A stretch of DNA of 9,212 bases from Bacillota bacterium (lineage in GTDB: Bacteria > Bacillota > Clostridia > Acetivibrionales > DSM-1351). The DNA is taken from contig JAEWAX010000099.1 of assembly GCA_023391425.1 (NCBI GenBank), positions 1-9,212 on the forward strand, in the 5' to 3' direction. A program made the position numbers and the translations under genes. The notes beneath the pieces were generated by a model that was given only the letters and a program-made list of their open reading frames with translations, was not told the origin of the DNA and searched no databases. Positions 1 to 5,399 of this stretch are shown here, in pieces (positions within the stretch are counted from its first letter, which is position 1; each line of letters starts with the position of its first letter).

Positions 1-28
1 CTTACACTTGGCATTTTGTATTTCAAAC

Positions 29-77
29 AAAAAAGCTGTTGCACCACAAACTATTTAGCTCATGTGCAACAGTTTTT
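29..77 (-). terminator. Rho-independent terminator of the araC-type gene, possibly bidirectional
   Basis: A perfect 9-bp stem (CTGTTGCAC at 36-44, GTGCAACAG at 64-72) encloses a 19-nt loop. An A-run at 29-34 lies on one side and a T-run at 73-77 on the other, so either strand gives a stem followed by U residues. It starts 8 bases beyond the stop of the minus-strand regulator. It could also end transcription entering from the left on the plus strand. The loop is long for a terminator, which lowers confidence slightly. Confidence 0.75.
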
Positions 78-84
78 CTGAGCA

Positions 85-972
85 TTACGCAAGCACATTA
101 ATATTAGTATATGAAATAAGACTCCTCCCACGCCTAAAATCAACAGGGGCCATTCCAAAGTATTTGCTAAAAACCTTACTAAAATAGTTTCCATTTGAGT
201 ATCCTATCGATTTTGCTATTTCATTCACTAGCATGTCAGTGTTCTGTAATAACTCCACAGCCTGTTCCATTCTAACTTTTGTTATATACTTTCCTGGAGA
301 ACAGCCCATCTCATTTGAGAACTCTCTAATTAGATGACACGCCGAAATTCCGAGTCTTTGCGCAACATCATTTATTCCCATTAGTTGATTATAGTCAGAC
401 CTGATTATGTGCAATGCCTCATTTACTTTTTGTGATATTTCCTCATAAGCACTAAATTTCGTAGAACGATATAATTCCATAATAAATTGATATGCTAGTG
501 CTGAAGAACGCAAACAGTCGGTTATTCTCCCATCTACTGCATTCTTATAGATATCAAATAATAACCTAATTACTGGAGATTCAAAAGAGAATAATGTAAC
601 AGGTTCAATTTCATTGGTTATTTCATCCCAGTATTTTTGTACATCATATCCAAAAATCATAATAAATATGAAATTCCATTCCTTACTCTCTTTAGGTTTA
701 TAGTATATATCTTCACTTGGAATAGTAGTTAAAAAGGCTTGTCCAGGATTTACTCTATATTCTTTTGAGTTAATATCAAGGATTCCCCAGCCTGATAGAG
801 TATATTGAAAAAGGTATCTGCCCCTTTCATTTCTTTTCATCCCATCAAAGTAATACTCTATCGACTCTCTTTTTTCAAGACCAACGGTTTCAATCTGCGT
901 TGCCATTTCAGATAAATCTTCCATAGTTCTAAAACCGTAACAGCCTGTTTGCATATTCAAATAATTAAGCAT
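85..972 (-). CDS. AraC-family transcriptional regulator, probably sugar-responsive
   Basis: A 295-residue protein with classic AraC/XylS architecture. Residues about 35-110 look like the cupin-type ligand-binding arm (GWGILDINSKEYRVNPGQAF, then LTTIPSEDIYY). A helical linker follows at about 130-175. The C-terminal DNA-binding domain spans about 182-281 and has two helix-turn-helix units: INDVAQRLGISACHLIREF near 200-218 and VNEIAKSIGYSNGNYFSKVF near 249-268, ending with the typical FGMAPVDFR. It is divergent from an alpha-galactosidase-like gene, which suggests it activates that gene in response to a galactoside; this is inferred from position only. The start is ambiguous: ATG at 972 or the adjacent in-frame TTG at 975. 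The AAGGG at 983-987 sits 10 nt from ATG and 7 nt from TTG; I chose ATG. No membrane segment or signal peptide is visible. Confidence 0.9.
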   Translation of the reverse strand: MLNYLNMQTGCYGFRTMEDLSEMATQIETVGLEKRESIEYYFDGMKRNERGRYLFQYTLSGWGILDINSKEYRVNPGQAFLTTIPSEDIYYKPKESKEWNFIFIMIFGYDVQKYWDEITNEIEPVTLFSFESPVIRLLFDIYKNAVDGRITDCLRSSALAYQFIMELYRSTKFSAYEEISQKVNEALHIIRSDYNQLMGINDVAQRLGISACHLIREFSNEMGCSPGKYITKVRMEQAVELLQNTDMLVNEIAKSIGYSNGNYFSKVFSKYFGMAPVDFRRGRSLISYTNINVLA

Positions 973-1040
973 CAATTTTTTACCCTTATTATCAATTATT
1001 TATTCTTGAAAAGAATTTTGCTTTTACTTAGGATATAACT

Positions 1041-1069
1041 ATAGTAACATTTTATTATTAATTTATCAC
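1041..1069 (-). promoter_or_regulatory. Predicted promoter of the araC-type regulator
   Basis: On the minus strand, GTGATA (1064-1069, four of six matches to TTGACA) is followed by a 17-bp spacer and TACTAT (1041-1046). The spacer ends in TGT, giving an extended -10 (TGnTACTAT). Transcription would start near 1034, leaving about 60 nt of leader. The prediction is by eye. Confidence 0.55.
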
Positions 1070-1159
1070 TATTTGAAGTAATCTTTTTTATTTCTTTATC
1101 GTGGCAGAAATTAATAAATAATAATCAAAATTATACTACTAATAAATTTAATTTAACCG

Positions 1160-1165
1160 TATAAT
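1160..1165 (+). promoter_or_regulatory. Candidate -10 box for the GH27 gene, no clear -35
   Basis: A perfect TATAAT lies 75 bp before the chosen start codon. The hexamer 17 bp upstream (TACTAA, 1137-1142) matches the -35 consensus at only two positions and there is no TGn extension. A good -10 with a poor -35 is what an activator-dependent promoter looks like and would fit control by the divergent AraC-type protein. The surrounding DNA is very AT-rich, so a chance TATAAT is possible. Confidence 0.4.
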
Positions 1166-1226
1166 CTAATTTTAAAATATTAGGCAAAAACCCTTTTACT
1201 GATATGGTATGGAAATTAATATATAT

Positions 1227-1234
1227 GAGGAGAG
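1227..1234 (+). promoter_or_regulatory. Ribosome binding site that fixes the GH27 start
   Basis: GAGGAGAG lies 5 nt before ATG at 1240. The in-frame upstream ATG at 1204 has no Shine-Dalgarno sequence, and the 12 residues it would add (MVWKLIYMRRDS) are not part of the GH27 fold, which begins with the TPPMGWNSWD motif. Confidence 0.8.
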
Positions 1235-1239
1235 ATTCT

Positions 1240-2520
1240 ATGAATAAAATCATTGTCAAAACTCCACCTATGGGATGGAATAGTTGGGATTGTTATGGCG
1301 CAAGTGTAACGGAAGATGAAGTTCGTGCAAATGCAGATTATATGGCTAAGCACATGAAGACTTTTGGTTGGGAATATATAATTGTAGATATCCAGTGGTA
1401 TGAACCAACTGCTAAAAGTTCATCCTATAATGCCTTTGTCCCTCTGGAAATGGATGAATACTCAAGACTTATACCAGCTGTTAACCGATTCCCATCCGCG
1501 ACAGATGGAAAAGGCTTTAAGCCATTATCTGATTATGTTCATAGCCTTGGCCTAAAATTCGGAATTCATATAATGAGAGGAATACCGCGCCAGGCAGTGC
1601 ATAAAGGCACACCTATTTTAGGCTCTACAAAAACAGCAAGAGAAATAGCACATCCTAACTCAATTTGTTTATGGAATACAGATATGTATGGCGTTGATTC
1701 TTCTAGAGAAGGTGCACAACAGTACTATAACTCACTGTTCTCGTTATATGCATCCTGGGGTGTAGACTACATAAAAGTTGATGATATAGCTCGTCCATAT
1801 TCAAGCGGTGAGGTTGAGCTAATAGCGAATGCTATTGAAGCCTGCGGCAGAGACATGGTATTAAGTTTATCTCCTGGGGAGGCGCCAGTACAGTATGCTG
1901 AGCATTTAAAGAAGTATGCAAATATGTGGCGAATGACAGATGACTATTGGGATACCTGGGGGCATCTAGTACCTATGTTTGACAAGTGTCATGAATGGAG
2001 TAAGCACGTTGGGCCAGGGCATTGGCCGGATGCAGACATGCTTCCTCTTGGACATATTGCTTTGCGTTCTTGCGAACATGGTGTAGGTGATCGTTGGACT
2101 CGTTTTTCAAATGATGAGCAGATTACAATGATGACTCTATGGTGCATTTTCCGTTCGCCACTTATGATTGGTTGTGAGCTTCGTGATAATGATGACTGGA
2201 CGCTCTCCCTTATAACTAATGAAGAAGTCTTAAGAGTACTAAATCACTCACACTCTGCTAGGCAACTATTTCATAATGGTTATTTTAATACACATGTGGG
2301 TTGGACTGCTCAAGATGAAGATGGAAGCTCTTATCTTGCATTATTCAATCTGGGTACAGTTTCTGATAATATTGAAGCTCATCTAAATCAAATGGAGCTT
2401 TCAGGTACTTATAAAATCAGAGATCTATGGGCACATAATGATATGGGGACAACAAATTGCTCAATAGCTGTAACGGTCCCTGCACATGGAGCAAGATTTT
2501 TGAAACTGACCAGAGTGTAG
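1240..2520 (+). CDS. Glycoside hydrolase family 27, alpha-galactosidase-like, intracellular
   Basis: A 426-residue (beta/alpha)8-barrel retaining glycosidase; GH27 enzymes mostly release terminal alpha-galactose (melibiose, raffinose-type sugars). The N-terminus has the hallmark TPPMGWNSWDCYG (8-20). YIKVDD at 177-182 carries the expected nucleophile Asp181. WRMTDDYWD at 230-238 places the acid/base at Asp235, following the R-x-x-x-D spacing of human alpha-galactosidase A. GHWPDADMLPLG (260-271) matches the family's GGWNDPDML motif. Residues from about 345 form the C-terminal beta-sandwich (DEDGSSYLALFNLG; VTVPAHGARFLKL at the end). There is no signal peptide, so the substrate must be imported or made inside the cell. 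The loops, such as HSLGLKFGIHIMRGIPRQAV (101-120), belong to a bacterial GH27 subgroup whose specificity is less certain; beta-L-arabinopyranosidase is an alternative. No transporter gene is next to it. Confidence 0.9.
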   Translation: MNKIIVKTPPMGWNSWDCYGASVTEDEVRANADYMAKHMKTFGWEYIIVDIQWYEPTAKSSSYNAFVPLEMDEYSRLIPAVNRFPSATDGKGFKPLSDYVHSLGLKFGIHIMRGIPRQAVHKGTPILGSTKTAREIAHPNSICLWNTDMYGVDSSREGAQQYYNSLFSLYASWGVDYIKVDDIARPYSSGEVELIANAIEACGRDMVLSLSPGEAPVQYAEHLKKYANMWRMTDDYWDTWGHLVPMFDKCHEWSKHVGPGHWPDADMLPLGHIALRSCEHGVGDRWTRFSNDEQITMMTLWCIFRSPLMIGCELRDNDDWTLSLITNEEVLRVLNHSHSARQLFHNGYFNTHVGWTAQDEDGSSYLALFNLGTVSDNIEAHLNQMELSGTYKIRDLWAHNDMGTTNCSIAVTVPAHGARFLKLTRV

Positions 2521-2528
2521 TGTTTTAA

Positions 2529-2557
2529 AGAGGGGCTGCTAGTTCAACAGCCCCTCT
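2529..2557. terminator. Hairpin terminator between convergent genes
   Basis: AGAGGGGCTG (2529-2538) pairs perfectly with CAGCCCCTCT (2548-2557) around a 9-nt loop. This GC-rich 10-bp stem sits in the 46-bp gap between the convergent GH27 and ABC-F genes. Neither side has a long T-run (ACTAATTCTCT on the plus side; TTAAAAC on the minus side), so the stem is stronger than the U-tract. It probably serves both genes. Confidence 0.7.
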
Positions 2558-2566
2558 ACTAATTCT

Positions 2567-4123
2567 CTATACAATTTTAGTTGTCCATTCTTCAACATTC
2601 CATACATCAGTAACCCAATCCTCATAGAATTCTGGTTCATGGCAAACTAGAAGAACAGTGCCCTTAAATTCAGTCAATGCCCTTTTAAGTTCATCCTTTG
2701 CATCTACATCTAGATGGTTTGTAGGTTCATCTAGTATCAGCCAGTTAACATCCTTAAGCATTAGTTTACACAGACGTACTTTAGCATTTTCGCCACCACT
2801 TAGTACCATCATCTGGCTGGTAATATGCTCAGCCGTTAAACCACATTTAGCTAGTGCACCTCGCACCTCAGGGTTGGACATTCCCGGATAGTCCTTCCAA
2901 ATTTCATCCATTGCAGTATTGGTGTTATAGCGTTCACCTTCCTGCTCAAAGTACCCAGGAAACAGATAGTCATCCAGCTTAACCTTTCCACTGAAAGGTT
3001 TCTGTATTCCTAATAAAGTCTTTAGCAAGGTTGACTTACCCAATCCATTTACACCTTTAATAGCAACCTTTTGACCACGCTCTAAGGAAATATTCAACGT
3101 ACCTGTGAGAGCTGTTTCATAACCTATAATAAGATTATGGGTCTGGAAAATAAATCGACCTGGTGCACGGGCCTCCCTAAACTTAAATATAGGTTTAATC
3201 TTTTCTTGTACTTTATTGATAATTTCCATTTTATCCAGCTTCTTTTGTCTACTCTTGGCCATATTGGCTGTAGCAGCTCTAGCCTTATTTCTTGCAACAA
3301 AGTCTTCAAGTTTTTCAATTTCCTTCTGTTGTTTCTCATAAGCCTGCTGAGTTTGCTGTTTTGAAAGCTGATACATCCTCTGGAATTCATCATAATTGCC
3401 AGAATACCTTGTCAGCACTGAATTTTCAATATGGTAGATAACATTTACAACATCATTTAGAAACGGAATATCATGAGAAACGAGTATAAACGCATTTTCA
3501 TAATTCTTAAGGTAATTTTTTAGCCAAATAATATGGTTCTCATCTAGGAAGTTAGTAGGCTCGTCCAATATCATTATCATTGGGCTCTGTAACAAAAGCT
3601 TTGTCAACAATACCTTTGTTCTCTGTCCTCCGCTTAGGTTAGAAACGTCAGTTTCAAGACCAATATCCCCCAAACCCAAACCATTTGCAACTTCTTCAAT
3701 CTTTGAGTCGAGAGTATAAAAGCCATTGTGTTCTAATTCATTTTGGATTTCTCCTACATCCTCCATCATTGCATTTATTTCATTATCGGAGGCTTCACCC
3801 ATTTTTTCATATATATCAAGCATTTCTTTCTCAAGGTCAAACATGTGCTGAAAAGCCTCTTTTAAGGTTTCACGGATTGTTTTACCTGGTGCAAGCACAG
3901 TATGCTGATCTAGGTAACCTGTGGTTATTCTGTTGCACCACTCAACTGTACCCTCATCTGGCAATAGTTTACCCGTAATTATATTTAAAAATGTAGATTT
4001 TCCCTCTCCATTTGCACCAACAAGACCTACATGCTCACCTTTAAGCAATCTAAAGGAGGCATCCTCCAATATTTTTCTGGCACCAAAGCCATGACTGACA
4101 TTTTCAACAGTTAATATACTCAT
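2567..4123 (-). CDS. ABC-F family ATPase (ribosome-associated), duplicated ATP-binding cassette
   Basis: A 518-residue soluble protein with two ABC domains and no membrane segments. Domain 1: Walker A GANGEGKST (36-44), Q-loop YLDQH (70-74), signature LSGGQ (163-167), Walker B with catalytic Glu MIMILDEPT (182-190), switch His217. Domain 2: Walker A GVNGLGKST (357-365), LSGGE (441-445), WLILDEPTN (461-469), His495. The linker at about 250-315 is charged, with a basic tip (ARNKARAATANMAKSRQKK) of the kind ABC-F proteins place near the ribosomal P/E sites. It is short, as in housekeeping members (YkpA/YbiT-like), and the protein lacks a long C-terminal extension; a translation-rescue role is at least as likely as antibiotic resistance. 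The start has an excellent GGAGGTT at 4132-4138, 8 nt upstream. Both ATP sites look intact. Confidence 0.92.
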   Translation of the reverse strand: MSILTVENVSHGFGARKILEDASFRLLKGEHVGLVGANGEGKSTFLNIITGKLLPDEGTVEWCNRITTGYLDQHTVLAPGKTIRETLKEAFQHMFDLEKEMLDIYEKMGEASDNEINAMMEDVGEIQNELEHNGFYTLDSKIEEVANGLGLGDIGLETDVSNLSGGQRTKVLLTKLLLQSPMIMILDEPTNFLDENHIIWLKNYLKNYENAFILVSHDIPFLNDVVNVIYHIENSVLTRYSGNYDEFQRMYQLSKQQTQQAYEKQQKEIEKLEDFVARNKARAATANMAKSRQKKLDKMEIINKVQEKIKPIFKFREARAPGRFIFQTHNLIIGYETALTGTLNISLERGQKVAIKGVNGLGKSTLLKTLLGIQKPFSGKVKLDDYLFPGYFEQEGERYNTNTAMDEIWKDYPGMSNPEVRGALAKCGLTAEHITSQMMVLSGGENAKVRLCKLMLKDVNWLILDEPTNHLDVDAKDELKRALTEFKGTVLLVCHEPEFYEDWVTDVWNVEEWTTKIV

Positions 4124-4134
4124 TACTTTTTAAC

Positions 4135-4216
4135 CTCCATAAGCCACTTAGCGACCATAAATATCTAAACAAGTTCTTTTAATTAACTTCATAGAAATTT
4201 AGTATAACTTATGGAG
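4135..4216. repeat. Perfect 9-bp inverted repeat spanning ABC-F promoter and ribosome binding site
   Basis: CTCCATAAG at 4135-4143 and CTTATGGAG at 4208-4216 are exact reverse complements, 64 bp apart. On the minus strand one half contains the GGAG core of the ABC-F Shine-Dalgarno sequence and the other lies between the -35 and -10 boxes. An RNA that starts at the ABC-F promoter would lack the second half; one reading through from the upstream gene would carry both. Function is unproven. Confidence 0.4.
4148..4192 (-). CDS. Possible leader ORF (14 codons) ahead of the ABC-F gene
   Basis: On the minus strand ATG at 4190-4192 opens a 14-codon frame, MKLIKRTCLDIYGR, ending in TAA 24 nt before the ABC-F start. 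Several ABC-F resistance genes are controlled by translated leader peptides, so the position is suggestive. Against it, there is no Shine-Dalgarno sequence, the predicted transcript starts only about 0-2 nt before its ATG, and I see no clear terminator/antiterminator pair in the 70-nt leader. It may be a chance ORF. Confidence 0.2.
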   Translation of the reverse strand: MKLIKRTCLDIYGR

Positions 4217-4230
4217 TATATTAAAGTCAA
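4201..4230 (-). promoter_or_regulatory. Predicted sigma-A type promoter of the ABC-F gene
   Basis: Reading the minus strand, TTGACT (4225-4230) and TATACT (4201-4206) each match consensus at five of six positions, separated by 18 bp. Transcription would start near 4194, giving about 70 nt of leader before the ABC-F start codon. This suggests the ABC-F gene can be expressed independently of the upstream uvrA-like/serine hydrolase pair. Confidence 0.6.
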
Positions 4231-4316
4231 AGGTTAAAAAAAGCATGGCATATTCATAAATCGAATTATAATTTTTTTGTGATATTCACTCAACATTTCG
4301 ATATTCAAATTTATAC

Positions 4317-5399
4317 TTAACCCAATATAGAAGGGAGAATACACTTTTCAAGCAACGGCAATATGTCACCGGGTTTACTTGTATGTTTTGCTGCAATTGC
4401 AACCACAAGGTCTTTTTCAGGAATACAGCAGATAGCGTTACCGCCATCACCCCTTGCCATGTACGCAAAAGTCCCGTTTTTTTCGTACATATACCACATG
4501 TACCCGTATTTAAAGCTTTCAATGATTTTTGAACCATTAACCCACGCCTCCGAGGTTATTGAATCTTTAATCCAAGTCTCCGGAATAATCTGGTTATCGT
4601 CCCATTTACCATTATTCAGGTATAAGAATCCAAAACGAGCCATATCCCGAGGCGTTAATGTAAGACCCCATGCCCCATTAGTGTTGCCATTTGGATCCTG
4701 AATCCATCCATTTAGACTTTTTCCGAAAAAATTTTCTAGACCAAATGATTTCATATCTGGTTCCGTAAGCACTTTCATGCCAATAGAACTAAATAAATGT
4801 TCGTTTGCAAACTCACGGGCGCATTTACCTGTTGTACGTGTTATGATGGATGACAGCAAGTGTGCCCCAGCGGAGCAATACTGAAACTCACCGAACTTAC
4901 CTTTTTGGCCCAGAATATCAAGAGTATACTTTACCCAATCCTTCTGCCTCCGCAGCCTATCTAACGGTTCTAGTGTGCTACCACCTGGCTTCCATGTAAA
5001 GGGGAATGGCGCAGTCATTGTGAGTAAATGCCGTATGGTTACCGTTCTCTTCTGTACATCGGCAGGGCTGGATACATATTCCGGAAAGAAAGTCAGAACT
5101 TTCTCATCAACACTTTTGATATATCCTTTGTCTATAGCGATGCCAACGAGGGCAGATATGATGCTTTTTGTTACCGATGCTACGTGGTGTGTGTCATCGG
5201 GGCCATAGCCATTATAGTATTTTTCAAAGGCAATATACCCGTTTCGTACAACAGTAATACCGTTTATATTATTACCGTACTCAGATTTTATCATTGGTTC
5301 AAGTTCCAAAAGCTTTTTGGTATCCATTCCTAAATCCGCAGGTTCTGCCGTGCCCCATTCGATAGTTGGCCAATAGTCTCTTTGCATATAAGTTTTCAT
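4317..5399 (-). CDS. Serine hydrolase of the beta-lactamase / penicillin-binding fold (class C-like), cytoplasmic
   Basis: A 360-residue protein of the beta-lactamase superfamily (Pfam Beta-lactamase, PF00144 type). The three active-site elements are visible: SVTK at 75-78 (nucleophile Ser75, Lys78), YCS at 174-176 (Tyr174), and a C-terminal RGDGGN at 316-321 where class C enzymes have KTG; the G-x-GG variant is usual in the esterase and peptidase-like branch. The WGLTLTPRDMARFGFLYLNNGKW stretch (about 244-266) is also typical of that branch. No signal peptide or lipobox is present, so it is probably cytoplasmic and not a secreted beta-lactamase. Its ATG overlaps the stop of the uvrA-like gene (ATGA, 5396-5399), with GGGAGGT at 5407-5413 inside that gene, so the two are probably translationally coupled. 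The substrate is unknown; an ester, amide or lactam is possible. Confidence 0.88.
   Translation of the reverse strand: MKTYMQRDYWPTIEWGTAEPADLGMDTKKLLELEPMIKSEYGNNINGITVVRNGYIAFEKYYNGYGPDDTHHVASVTKSIISALVGIAIDKGYIKSVDEKVLTFFPEYVSSPADVQKRTVTIRHLLTMTAPFPFTWKPGGSTLEPLDRLRRQKDWVKYTLDILGQKGKFGEFQYCSAGAHLLSSIITRTTGKCAREFANEHLFSSIGMKVLTEPDMKSFGLENFFGKSLNGWIQDPNGNTNGAWGLTLTPRDMARFGFLYLNNGKWDDNQIIPETWIKDSITSEAWVNGSKIIESFKYGYMWYMYEKNGTFAYMARGDGGNAICCIPEKDLVVAIAAKHTSKPGDILPLLEKCILPSILG

Noticed and set aside
1051..1127. AT-rich inverted repeats in the AraC/GH27 spacer
   Set aside because: TTATTA/TAATAA matches are expected by chance in DNA of this composition; no specific operator can be claimed.
3124..3393. 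Minus-strand 89-codon frame inside the ABC-F gene
   Set aside because: It lies in another frame within the linker region of an intact, motif-rich gene, has low-complexity composition and no ribosome binding site.
4123..4140. Five-codon frame MEVKK ending TAA that overlaps the ABC-F ATG (TAATG)
   Set aside because: The frame consists of the Shine-Dalgarno sequence itself and has no ribosome binding site of its own; a chance result of the purine-rich leader.
4240..4316. Possible terminator below the serine hydrolase, with GAATATC repeats and AATTATAATT next to a T-run
   Set aside because: I could not find a GC-containing stem beside the T-run; only AT-rich palindromes and short direct repeats are present.
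4286..4537. Minus-strand 83-codon frame overlapping the 3' end of the serine hydrolase, considered as a frameshifted extension
   Set aside because: The hydrolase has a normal length and ends naturally at 4317, so no frameshift is needed.
5028..5333. Plus-strand 101-codon frame opposite the serine hydrolase
   Set aside because: Antisense to a complete gene with all catalytic motifs; no family resemblance.
4317..5399. Annotation as an antibiotic beta-lactamase
   Set aside because: No export signal, and a G-x-GG third motif in place of KTG; general serine hydrolase is the safer call.
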